A DNA stretch of 40,537 bases from Granulicella sp. (lineage in GTDB: Bacteria; Acidobacteriota; Terriglobia; Terriglobales; Acidobacteriaceae), in the NCBI GenBank assembly GCA_025408425.1, contig JANXYX010000034.1, positions 1 through 40,537 on the forward strand. Direction: 5' to 3'. A model generated the notes under the pieces. It did not search any database, had not been told where the DNA came from, and saw only the letters and a program-made list of their open reading frames with translations. How positions within the stretch are numbered: position 1 is the first letter of the stretch; each line of letters starts with the position of its first letter. Positions 25,170 to 33,250 of this stretch are shown here, piece after piece. The position numbers were made by a program, and so were the translations under genes.

Positions 25170-27191
25170 ATGTATCGCACAATCCAGCAGTCACTGTTGG
25201 CCCGTATCCAGGCCATCCTCCTCGCAAAATACGACATCTCCCTCGCGCAGCTTGCAGTTGAGCAGCCGCCCAGCATCGCCCTCGGTGAGCTTGCTCTCCC
25301 CGTAGCCTTCGAGCTCGCCAAGCGCCTCCGTAAAGCCCCCCGCGCCATCGCGCAAGAACTCGCCACCGAACTCAGCGCCGACCTCTCGGCCCTCCCCGGC
25401 GTAGCCAGCATCGAAGTCGCCGGCGCGGGATACCTCAACATCCGCCTCCACCGCACCGCTACCGTCCTCGAGATCGCTCAGGACAAGCATGCCGACATCG
25501 GTGGCCCCGGCTTCCGCCTCATCGAGCACACCAGCATCAACCCTAACAAGGCCGCTCACATCGGCCACCTCCGCAATGCCATCCTCGGCGACACCTTCCA
25601 GCGCCTCCTACGCCCGGACACCTTCAAGCGCGGCTATCAGGTAGGCGTGCAGAACTACATCGACAACACCGGAGTCCAGGTCGCCGACGTCGTAGTAGGC
25701 CTCGTCCACCTCGAAGGCAAAACCCTAGCCACCACCCTCGAACTTCTCACCGAGCTTGCCTCCACCAACACTCGCATCGACTACTACTGCTGGGATCTCT
25801 ACGCCCGTGTCTCCCAGTGGTACACCGAAGTCTCACAACCCGCAGAAGAACTAGCCCGCCGCAAACAAATCCGCCTCGACACCCTCCACGCCCTCGAAAC
25901 CGGTGGCAACGACACCGCCACGATCGCCGACCTCATCTCTACCGCCGTCCTCCGCCGCCATCTCGAAACAATGGAGCGTCTCTCCATCCAGTACGACTTC
26001 CTCCCCCGCGAGAGCGAGATCCTCACCCTCCACTTCTGGGACGCCGCCCGCACCCTCATGCTCGAAAAAGGCGTCCTCTACCTCGAAACCGCCGGCAAAA
26101 ACAAAGGCTGCTACGTCATGCGCCGCGCAGGAACCGACGGACAGGAAGAGGGAACTGACGTCCCTGACGAAGACGCCAAAGTCATCGTCCGCTCCAACGG
26201 CACCGTCACCTACGTCGGCAAGGACATCGCCTACCACCTCTGGAAGTTCGGCCTCCTCCCTGGCAAAGACTTCGGCTACTCAAAATTCCACGAGTACCCG
26301 ACCCACACCTGCTGGATCTCCACCGCCATTCCCTCCGGCCCGCAGCCTCCCACCTTCGGCCACGCAGACGCCATCTATAACGTCATCGACTCCCGCCAGA
26401 ACGACCCCCAGAACAACGTCGTCGCCGCTCTCCGTGGCATGGGATACACCGAAGCTGCCGACCGCTACACCCACTTCTCCTACGAGATGGTCGCCCTCAC
26501 CCCCCGCTGCGCCCTCGACCTCGGCTACCCCATCAGCGAAGAAGACCAGAAGCGTTCCTACATCGAAGTCAGCGGCCGCAAAGGCTTCGGCGTCAAAGCC
26601 GACGACCTCCTCGACCGCCTCATCGCAGCCGCTAAATCCGAAGTCGACACCCGTCACCCCGAGATCGACGCACCCGAGCGCCTTACCATCGCCACCCAGA
26701 TCGCCGTCGGCGCCCTTCGCTACTTCATGCTCCGTTTCACCCGCAACACCGTCATAGCTTTTGACTTCAAAGACGCCCTCAGCTTCGAAGGCGAGACCGG
26801 CCCCTACGTCCAGTACGCCATCGTCCGCGCCGCCAACATCTTCCGCAAAGCCAACACCACCCCGGAAGAATCCCTTGCAGCCATCCCCACCCTCGACCTA
26901 TCCAGCTTCTTCGACAACGAGCACGGAAGCGACCTCTGGGAGACCTGGCTCCTTAGCTCCAAACTCACCCTCGTTATCGAGCAGTGCCTCGCCACCTCCG
27001 AGCCCGCCTACCTCGCCAAGTACGCCTTCCAGCTCGCGCAACAGTTCAACAACTTCTACCACCGCCACCACATCCTCAACGAAACCGACCCCACCCGCAA
27101 AGCCATCCTCCTCGCCACCGCCGCCGCAGCCCAACGAGAAATGACCCGCGCCCTCGGCTACCTAGGCATCGAAGCCCCACCCGTGATGTAA
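25170..27191 (+). CDS. argS: Arginyl-tRNA synthetase
   Basis: Class I aminoacyl-tRNA synthetase charging tRNA-Arg. The 673-residue protein has an N-terminal Add-1 type domain (about 1-110), the HIGH motif at 130-133 inside NPNKAAHIGHLRNAILGD, and the SGRKG version of the KMSKS loop at 468-472. A C-terminal DALR anticodon-binding domain follows, with EGETGPYVQYAIVRAANI at its start. It is about 90-100 residues longer than E. coli ArgRS (577), with the extra length mostly in the catalytic half before the KMSKS-type loop. It ends before a strong hairpin shared with pepA. A tRNA-Arg gene begins at the right window edge but is unlinked. Confidence 0.96.
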   Translation: MYRTIQQSLLARIQAILLAKYDISLAQLAVEQPPSIALGELALPVAFELAKRLRKAPRAIAQELATELSADLSALPGVASIEVAGAGYLNIRLHRTATVLEIAQDKHADIGGPGFRLIEHTSINPNKAAHIGHLRNAILGDTFQRLLRPDTFKRGYQVGVQNYIDNTGVQVADVVVGLVHLEGKTLATTLELLTELASTNTRIDYYCWDLYARVSQWYTEVSQPAEELARRKQIRLDTLHALETGGNDTATIADLISTAVLRRHLETMERLSIQYDFLPRESEILTLHFWDAARTLMLEKGVLYLETAGKNKGCYVMRRAGTDGQEEGTDVPDEDAKVIVRSNGTVTYVGKDIAYHLWKFGLLPGKDFGYSKFHEYPTHTCWISTAIPSGPQPPTFGHADAIYNVIDSRQNDPQNNVVAALRGMGYTEAADRYTHFSYEMVALTPRCALDLGYPISEEDQKRSYIEVSGRKGFGVKADDLLDRLIAAAKSEVDTRHPEIDAPERLTIATQIAVGALRYFMLRFTRNTVIAFDFKDALSFEGETGPYVQYAIVRAANIFRKANTTPEESLAAIPTLDLSSFFDNEHGSDLWETWLLSSKLTLVIEQCLATSEPAYLAKYAFQLAQQFNNFYHRHHILNETDPTRKAILLATAAAAQREMTRALGYLGIEAPPVM

Positions 27192-27232
27192 CCAAAATAA
27201 GTACAAATAAACCTTACAACCGGCCTCAATAG

Positions 27233-27269
27233 AAACGCGGACGAGACCCAAATGGTCTCACCCGCGTTT
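27233..27269. terminator. Bidirectional terminator between argS and pepA
   Basis: Long hairpin: outer stem AAACGCGG (27233-27240) with CCGCGTTT (27262-27269), a symmetric AC/AC internal bulge, then inner stem GAGACC/GGTCTC (27243-27248, 27254-27259) around a CAAAT loop. A T-rich tail follows on the plus strand. It sits between convergent genes and can serve both. Confidence 0.85.
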
Positions 27270-27302
27270 ATTTATTCCTGACATCCGTGGTCGGCCGCAG
27301 CC

Positions 27303-28847
27303 CTAAGCCGAATACCCTCTTACCCACTCCACAATCGACCGCACCGCAATCCCGCTAGGCCCATTCGCAATCCAGGCTTTGTTCTCATCGTTCCACGCGC
27401 ACCCAGCAATATCCAGATGCACCCAGGGAGTTTCCCCCACAAACTCCTTCAGGAACATCGCCGCCGTAATCGCCCCACCCCACCGGTTCATCCCAGTGTT
27501 TCTGATGTCAGCAATCGGGCTCTTGATCAGCTCCAGATAATCCTCCGTACAAGGCAGCCGCCAGAACTTCTCCCCGGAAACCTCCACCCCCTTCTGGAAC
27601 TTCGCCCAGGTCTCCTCATCGTTCGAGAACAACCCTGCATTCAACATCCCCAGCGCTACCACGCAAGCGCCCGTCAACGTAGCCGCATCGATCAAGTGCG
27701 TACACCCCAGCGTCTTCGCATAGTGCAACCCATCCGCCAGCACCAGCCGCCCCTCCGCGTCCGTATTGATAATCTCAATCGTCTTGCCCGACATCGCCGT
27801 CAGCACATCGCCCGGCTTATAAGCCTTGCCATCCGGCATATTCTCCGCCGAGCACACCACCCCAATCACCTTCACCTTCGGCTTCAACTGTGCGATCGCC
27901 TGCATCGCGCCAATCATCGCCGCTGCCCCGGCCATGTCGTACTTCATCTTCTCCATGCCCTCGCCTGGCTTGATCGAGATCCCGCCCGAATCAAACGTGA
28001 TGCCTTTACCCACCAGCCCCATCACCGGCGAACCTTCCGTACTGCCACCCTCCGGCTCATACGTCATCACAATCAACGCCGGCGGCTCAGCCGACCCCTT
28101 CGCCACCGCCGCAAACGCACCCATCTTCAACTCATCCAGCGTAACGGTCGATGACACCTCGCACTGCAACCCATTCGCTGCACACATTGCCGCCGCCCGC
28201 TTGCCTAGCTCCGTCGGCGTCAGCACATTGCCTGGTTCGTTCACCATAGAGCGTGTAAAGTTTTGAGCCCCGGCAACAATCAGGCCCTCATCGAATCCAG
28301 CCTGTATCTCTGCCATCGTCGACTTCTCAGTCTCCTTTACCACCACCGACAGTGAACGCAACGATCGATCCTTCCGGTCGCTCCGGTAGGTATCGTAATC
28401 CATCTCCGCCAACTCGGCGCCCTCAACCAGCGCCCGCGCCGTCAGTGTGCTCGGCAGATTCTCAAGTGACTCGTCCGATAAAGCATGCGCCTCCGGAAAC
28501 GCAATCGCCATCTCCCGCAGACCCCTCGGCTTAGCAAAGCGCACGGCAGTTCCCGCGCCTTTGCGCACCCCGTCCACCGAAAGCGACTTCACCTTCCCTA
28601 ACCCCACAATCAGCAGTCGCTCGGCCTTCAACCCACTCGGCGCATGCAGCAGCAGCGTCTCACCTAGTGTCGCCTTGAACTCCCCCGACGCCAGCACCTT
28701 CGTCGCCGCATTCGCCACTGCGTCTGAGGTCGTCATCAAAACCACCAACGGCTCACTATCTTTTCCCGTGGCGATATCCACCGCAAACACTGCAAGCAAT
28801 GGCGTGACGAAACCAGCCGCATCCTGAAATAACAGCCGAGTATCCAT
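27303..28847 (-). CDS. pepA: Leucyl aminopeptidase (M17 family)
   Basis: Cytosolic dimetal aminopeptidase removing N-terminal residues from peptides. The 514-residue protein has the variable N-terminal domain (about 1-170) and the M17 catalytic domain. The latter carries GKGITFDSGGISIKP (metal Lys and Asp), NTDAEGRL (361-368, with metal ligands Asp363 and Glu365 and the catalytic Arg) and the C-terminal SPIADIRNTG region. The length is typical. Some M17 proteins in other bacteria also bind DNA, but nothing here shows that. smpB lies 63 bases upstream on the same strand, so they may be cotranscribed. Confidence 0.95.
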   Translation of the reverse strand: MDTRLLFQDAAGFVTPLLAVFAVDIATGKDSEPLVVLMTTSDAVANAATKVLASGEFKATLGETLLLHAPSGLKAERLLIVGLGKVKSLSVDGVRKGAGTAVRFAKPRGLREMAIAFPEAHALSDESLENLPSTLTARALVEGAELAEMDYDTYRSDRKDRSLRSLSVVVKETEKSTMAEIQAGFDEGLIVAGAQNFTRSMVNEPGNVLTPTELGKRAAAMCAANGLQCEVSSTVTLDELKMGAFAAVAKGSAEPPALIVMTYEPEGGSTEGSPVMGLVGKGITFDSGGISIKPGEGMEKMKYDMAGAAAMIGAMQAIAQLKPKVKVIGVVCSAENMPDGKAYKPGDVLTAMSGKTIEIINTDAEGRLVLADGLHYAKTLGCTHLIDAATLTGACVVALGMLNAGLFSNDEETWAKFQKGVEVSGEKFWRLPCTEDYLELIKSPIADIRNTGMNRWGGAITAAMFLKEFVGETPWVHLDIAGCAWNDENKAWIANGPSGIAVRSIVEWVRGYSA

Positions 28848-28910
28848 AGCGTCTATCGTAACCCCACCATGACGTGCAGGACCCTACAACGAACGAGCAA
28901 GGGGAAACTT

Positions 28911-29450
28911 CTACTGCCGCTGACTCCGCGCCACCGCTGCCTTGGCCTCACTATCGGCCTCGCGCTTACGCTCCGTCGCCCGCTTGTCCCACTCTTGCTT
29001 GCCCTTGGCCAGCGCCAACTCGCACTTCACCCGCCCATTCTTGAAGTAAAGCCGCGTCGGAATCAGCGTATAACCCTTCTGTCTGGTCATGCCTTCCAAC
29101 TTCCGCACCTCGTTCTTGTGTAGTAGCAGCTTCCTCGTGCGCAGCGCCTCATGGTTCATCGCATTCCCATGCGAGAACGGCCCGATATGCGCATTCAGCA
29201 AAAAGCACTCCCCATCCTTCAGCAATCCGTAAGCGTCCTTCAGGTTCGCCTTGCCCTCGCGGATCGACTTCACTTCGGTCCCCCGCAGGGCAATCCCCGC
29301 CTCAACTTTGTCGCTAAGGAAGTAATTAAAGCTTGCCGACCGGTTAAAAGATGCATCCCGCTTGCCCGCAGCCACGGGGTCGCGGTCCTTCTCTTTCACC
29401 ACCGCCTTGGGTTGGTGAGCAATAGTCGGATTGGAGAGCGAGCGGGCCAT
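28911..29450 (-). CDS. smpB: SsrA-binding protein SmpB
   Basis: RNA-binding partner of tmRNA in trans-translation, rescuing stalled ribosomes. Of its 179 residues, about 1-30 form an extra polar N-terminal extension. The conserved OB-fold core follows (NYFLSDKVEAGIALRGTEVKS, HIGPFSHGN, RTRKLLLHKNEV, LIPTRLYFKNGRVKCELALAKGK), and the tail is Lys/Arg-rich as the family requires. The ATG at 29450 is backed by AGAGG a few bases upstream. No tmRNA gene is visible in the window. Confidence 0.96.
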   Translation of the reverse strand: MARSLSNPTIAHQPKAVVKEKDRDPVAAGKRDASFNRSASFNYFLSDKVEAGIALRGTEVKSIREGKANLKDAYGLLKDGECFLLNAHIGPFSHGNAMNHEALRTRKLLLHKNEVRKLEGMTRQKGYTLIPTRLYFKNGRVKCELALAKGKQEWDKRATERKREADSEAKAAVARSQRQ

Positions 29451-29767
29451 CGAACCTCTTATTTTAACATGCTTTGCCTCAATCTCACCTGCTGGCTCAC
29501 TGTGCGTCTAACCTCCAGCTTGCTAAACCATCGTCAGGCCTGATCCAAAACAACCGATAACTATAACAACCGCTCCCGTAGCTTAAAGGAGTTAACGAGG
29601 CCGCCATCTCCCGAATGCTATACTCACGCGAGCGCAATAGCCTGCCACGTATTGCGGAAGCAGACACCGCCCAGATTGGCAGCGTTCTCCTCCGTACCGT
29701 GCAGGCAGGCCAGGGCTCCGGCAGACGCCGCACTTTTTACGGTGCAAAGGACGCAAACGTTAGCAGC
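29451..29767. other. Intergenic region between divergent smpB and secretin genes
   Basis: About 317 bases between divergent genes. It holds the smpB ribosome-binding site at its left end and, for the rightward gene, an extended -10 box at 29616-29624 that implies an untranslated leader of about 135 bases. A plus-strand reading frame opens at 29615, in frame with the secretin, but that ATG overlaps the -10 box and the residues before 29768 show no secretion signal, so I treat the region as non-coding. Confidence 0.6.
29616..29624 (+). promoter_or_regulatory. Extended -10 promoter element of the secretin gene
   Basis: TGCTATACT matches the extended -10 form TGnTATAAT with one mismatch. No good -35 stands at the normal distance, which extended -10 promoters tolerate. 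It would start transcription near 29631 and excludes the in-frame ATG at 29615 as start of translation. Confidence 0.4.
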
Positions 29768-32182
29768 ATGGGCAGCGAAAATCTCATAATCAATAAATGG
29801 TCTGTCTTCGCCGGCCGAGCACTTGCGCTCGGTTTGCTCCTCTGCTGCGTCTCCCTGACGCTCGGCTCCACCCCAGCCCATGCCCAGTCTGCCGGTTCCT
29901 GGAGTGATCGTGGTGCAGAGGCCGAATCCCGCGATGACTTCGACACCGCTTATGAAGCATACCGTCAGGCACATCTCAAAAAGCCCAAAGATCTTCGCTA
30001 CAAGGCTCACTTTGAGCGCATGAAGTTCCAGGCCGCCGCCGCCCACGTAGACCGCGGTCGCGTCCTCAAGCAGAGCGGAGACATGAACGGTGCCCTTACC
30101 GAATTCACTCGTGCGCTCCAGATCGATCCTGGCAATCAGACCGCCGAGCAGGAGATTCAACTCCTCCAACAACAGGCAACCCCTGCACCTCCATCCGCCG
30201 CAACGTTAGACCAGATGTCCAACCAGAGCGAAGTCCTGGGCAACATCGGTGCAGTCTCCGGCCCAGTCCAGTTGCAGCCTGTCTCCAATGATCCCATCAC
30301 CCTCCACATGGTGGAAGACGTCAAGGTGATTTACCAGGCCATTGGCAAGGCAGCCGGTCTCAATGTCCTCTTCGACCCCGACTTCCAGTCCAAGCGTATC
30401 CCGGTCGATCTCACCAATGTCAGTCTCTCTGACGCCCTGCGAATCGTGGGAACCATCGGCGGAAGCTTCTATAAGCCTGTTACCAGCAACACTATCTTCG
30501 TCGCTCAGAACAACCGCACTAAGCACACCGATCTGGACGAATTGGCCGTCCAGACCTTTTACCTCACCAACGCTATCCAGCAAAACGACGCCAACGAAGT
30601 TACCACCGCCATCCGCAATCTGCTTGACCCCAGTGTAAAGGTCTACCCGGTCCTCAGCCAGAACGCCATTGTCATGCGTGCAACGCCAGACCAGCTTCTT
30701 CTGGCCCAAAAGCTCCTCAATGATCTTGACCGCACCCGCCCCGAAGTCGTAGTCGACGTCGCAGTGCTCGAAGTCAACCGCGATAGGATCCGCAACCTCG
30801 GTATCACCCTGCCTCAGTCTGTAACTCTCACTACTCAGGCCAGTCCTACTTCGACCACGACAACCTCCGGAGGCACCTCCGGAAACACTACCACCAGCTC
30901 CAGCTTTACCCTCAACTCCCTCGCGCATCTCAACGCCACCAACTTCGCTGTGAACATCTCTCCCGCTACTCTCACTGCGTTGTTGACTGACTCTGACACC
31001 CGCATCCTCCAGAACCCCCGCATCCGCGCCACCGACGGACAGCGCGCCACTCTCAAGATCGGCTCTAAGATCCCCGTCGCCACCGGCTCCTATAATGCCG
31101 GAGTGTCGACTGGAGTGGCCAGCATCGGTGTCCAGACCCAGTTCACTTATCTCGACGTCGGCGTCAACATCGACATGACCCCCACGGTCCACTACGACCG
31201 CGAGGTCACCCTCAAATTGAAGATTGAGGTCTCCTCCCAGAACGGCTCTGTCACCATCTCCGGCGTTACCGAGCCCATCATCTCGCAACGCGTCATCGAG
31301 CAGGTCATTCAACTCAAGGAAGGCGAGCCCAGCATCCTCGCGGGAATCGTCTCCAAGCAGGACAATCGCACTAACAACGGTACCCCCGGCCTCGCTGAAC
31401 TGCCCTTCCTCAAGTACTTCTTCGGAACCCAGGGCAGAGAGAACCAACAAGACGAGGTTGTCTTCCTCCTCATCCCTCATATTGTGCGCGAATCCATTCT
31501 CTCCCGCCTCAACACCCGCGCTATCGACACCGGCACGGGGCAGGGCATTGAACTCCGCCGCGATCAACCGCTCATTCAGTCAGCTGACGTGCCCGCCGAT
31601 CCTCGCCTTACCTCGCGTCCTGCCAGCGGTCAGGCCACCAGCGCTGCAAATGCAGCATCCTCCATGGTCCAGCAACTCCGCCAGCAGGCCCAGCCCCTCC
31701 AGCCAGGCCAGGCTCCGACGCCCGATGCTTCTGTTCCCCAGCCGGCGGCATCCCAGGAGCCCGTAGGTCCACCCGTAAGTCTTAGCGTCATCCCCTCTAA
31801 CTCCAGCCAGACCGTAGGCAGTACCTTCCAGGTGGCGGTCATGCTAGGCGGCGGTCGCGATATCTTCGCCGTCCCCATGCAACTCCAGTTCAACCCTGCT
31901 GTGCTCGAGCTGGTAAACGTCGATTCCGGTGACTTACTCGGTCGCGATGGCCAGGCTGTCTCCATCGTCCACCGCGACGAGGGCAATGGTCTCGTCACCA
32001 TCTCCACCTCACGTCCGCCCAACGTTCCCGGCATCTCCGGACAGGGCAGTGTCGCAACTCTAACCTTCAAGGCTACTGCCGCTGGCGACTCCAACCTGGC
32101 CCTCGTCAAGGTCGGCGCTCGCAACAGTGCGCAGGCCAACCTTCCGGCCGTCGGTTCACAGGCCGTGGTACATGTAAAGTGA
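29768..32182 (+). CDS. Secretin (GspD/PilQ-like) with N-terminal TPR and C-terminal cohesin domain
   Basis: Outer-membrane secretin of a type II secretion- or type IV pilus-like machine. From ATG 29768 the 804-residue protein has a signal peptide (about 1-40, ending TPAHA before QSAG) and a TPR-like helical region (about 45-130). STN/N0 and N1 periplasmic domains follow (about 175-335; VKVIYQAIGKAAGLNVLFD and the repeat around NEVTTAIRNLL), then a Thr/Ser/Gly-rich insert (about 352-383). The secretin barrel domain spans about 386-580 and shows VGVNIDMTPTV and LKEGEPSILAGIV. A Pro/Gln-rich linker leads to a cohesin-type beta-sandwich (about 669-804; SQTVGSTFQVAVML, FAVPMQLQFNPAVLELV). The cohesin at the C-terminus is unusual for classical GspD or PilQ. 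Two pseudopilin genes follow with overlap. No ATPase or platform protein is in the window. Confidence 0.88.
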   Translation: MGSENLIINKWSVFAGRALALGLLLCCVSLTLGSTPAHAQSAGSWSDRGAEAESRDDFDTAYEAYRQAHLKKPKDLRYKAHFERMKFQAAAAHVDRGRVLKQSGDMNGALTEFTRALQIDPGNQTAEQEIQLLQQQATPAPPSAATLDQMSNQSEVLGNIGAVSGPVQLQPVSNDPITLHMVEDVKVIYQAIGKAAGLNVLFDPDFQSKRIPVDLTNVSLSDALRIVGTIGGSFYKPVTSNTIFVAQNNRTKHTDLDELAVQTFYLTNAIQQNDANEVTTAIRNLLDPSVKVYPVLSQNAIVMRATPDQLLLAQKLLNDLDRTRPEVVVDVAVLEVNRDRIRNLGITLPQSVTLTTQASPTSTTTTSGGTSGNTTTSSSFTLNSLAHLNATNFAVNISPATLTALLTDSDTRILQNPRIRATDGQRATLKIGSKIPVATGSYNAGVSTGVASIGVQTQFTYLDVGVNIDMTPTVHYDREVTLKLKIEVSSQNGSVTISGVTEPIISQRVIEQVIQLKEGEPSILAGIVSKQDNRTNNGTPGLAELPFLKYFFGTQGRENQQDEVVFLLIPHIVRESILSRLNTRAIDTGTGQGIELRRDQPLIQSADVPADPRLTSRPASGQATSAANAASSMVQQLRQQAQPLQPGQAPTPDASVPQPAASQEPVGPPVSLSVIPSNSSQTVGSTFQVAVMLGGGRDIFAVPMQLQFNPAVLELVNVDSGDLLGRDGQAVSIVHRDEGNGLVTISTSRPPNVPGISGQGSVATLTFKATAAGDSNLALVKVGARNSAQANLPAVGSQAVVHVK

Positions 32183-32670
32183 AGCTGGTTCCAAGTCGTA
32201 TCAAACGCACGGCTATCACGAGGCCGGGCTCCCAATCCGGCCTAACGCTCGTCGAACTGATTATCGTCGTGGCAATCGTCTCCATCCTCGCCTCCGCCGC
32301 CATCCCACTCGCCCGCTTCCAGGTCAAGCGCGAGAAGGAACGGGAACTTCGCAGAGACCTCTGGGAGATGCGCGACGCCATCGACCGATACAAGGATGCA
32401 GCCGACAAGGGCGCTTTCATCACCAAGGCCGATAGCTACAACTACCCTCCCGATCTCGAATCCCTCGTCAACGGAGTCGATGTTCAGAGCAAGAAGGTCA
32501 AATTCCTTCGTCGCATCCCCGTCGATCCCATGACCGGCACCGCGGAATGGGGCCTTCGATCTAATCAGGACGACCCCGACTCAGACTCCTTCGGTGGACA
32601 GAACGTCTTCGATGTCCACTCGAAGAGCAATGGCACCGCCCTCGATGGCACTAAGTACTCTACATGGTAG
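32179..32670 (+). CDS. GspG-like pseudopilin 1
   Basis: Type II secretion/type IV pilus family pseudopilin of 163 residues. A basic leader of about 21 residues ends in SQSG, followed by the prepilin-peptidase motif LTLVELIIVVAIVSILA, with Glu at position +5 of the mature chain and Leu rather than the usual Phe at +1. The remainder is a long alpha-helix and a small globular part with DPMTG, as in GspG. The GTG start overlaps the secretin stop (GTGA), so it is translationally coupled. The C-terminus DVHSKSNG..LDGTKYSTW is echoed in the next gene. It probably builds the periplasmic pseudopilus that works with the adjacent secretin. Confidence 0.88.
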   Translation: MKLVPSRIKRTAITRPGSQSGLTLVELIIVVAIVSILASAAIPLARFQVKREKERELRRDLWEMRDAIDRYKDAADKGAFITKADSYNYPPDLESLVNGVDVQSKKVKFLRRIPVDPMTGTAEWGLRSNQDDPDSDSFGGQNVFDVHSKSNGTALDGTKYSTW

Positions 32671-33152
32671 CTATGCCCAGACCACTCAGATCATCTCGAA
32701 AACTCGGCCGCGGGATCTTCGCACTCCCAGTCGCAACCGCGACGCGGGATGTCGTAAACTCTTCCGCCTCTGAGTCAGGGTTCACCCTCATCGAACTGAT
32801 GATTGTCATGTTCTGCATCGCCCTGCTCGCCGCTATCGCTATCCCCTCTTACACCAACAACATACGCCGCGCCAAGGAAGCCGTCCTCCGTGAGGACCTC
32901 CACGTCATGCGTGCCGCCATCGACTCCTACACCATCGACAAGCAGAAGGCGCCCCAGTCCCTTGAGGACCTGGTTCAGGCCGGTTACCTCAAATCCATGC
33001 CCAAGGACCCCTTTACCGATCGCACCGATACCTGGATCCCCGTCCAGAGTGACTCACTCTCCAGTCTCGATCAAACCCAGTCCGGCATCGACGACGTCCA
33101 TTCCGGCGCTCAGATGACCGCCTCTGACGGCACGACCTACGCTTCCTGGTAG
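32664..33152 (+). CDS. GspG-like pseudopilin 2
   Basis: Second pseudopilin, 162 residues, overlapping the first by seven bases. The class III signal motif is the consensus SG-FTLIELMIVMFCIALLAAIAIP, but the leader before it is about 39 residues (36 if the next ATG at 32673 is used), longer than usual. The mature part has the GspG-type LEDLVQAGYLKSMPKDPFTDR run and a C-terminus DVHSGAQMTASDGTTYASW, clearly parallel to the preceding protein, so the pair probably arose by tandem duplication followed by divergence. No transmembrane segment other than the N-terminal helix is seen. Confidence 0.88.
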   Translation: MVAMPRPLRSSRKLGRGIFALPVATATRDVVNSSASESGFTLIELMIVMFCIALLAAIAIPSYTNNIRRAKEAVLREDLHVMRAAIDSYTIDKQKAPQSLEDLVQAGYLKSMPKDPFTDRTDTWIPVQSDSLSSLDQTQSGIDDVHSGAQMTASDGTTYASW

Positions 33153-33250
33153 CCCCATCCTCTCGCAACACGCAACGAAATAGCGCATACTACGTCTAAG
33201 ACACGTAGAGTTGCGTCCACAGCAGGGAAGCGGCTCTAAGGAGACTCCCC

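Noticed and set aside
29741..29770. GGTGCAAAGGACGCAAACG resembles part of a c-di-GMP-I (GEMM) riboswitch core
   Set aside because: The GAAA tetraloop, its receptor stem and the other conserved flanks are missing, and the bases do not fold into the two-helix architecture.
30206..31567. 453-codon frame antisense to the secretin
   Set aside because: An acidic, Val/Gly-rich translation typical of the reverse complement of C-ending codons; the plus-strand secretin is clear.
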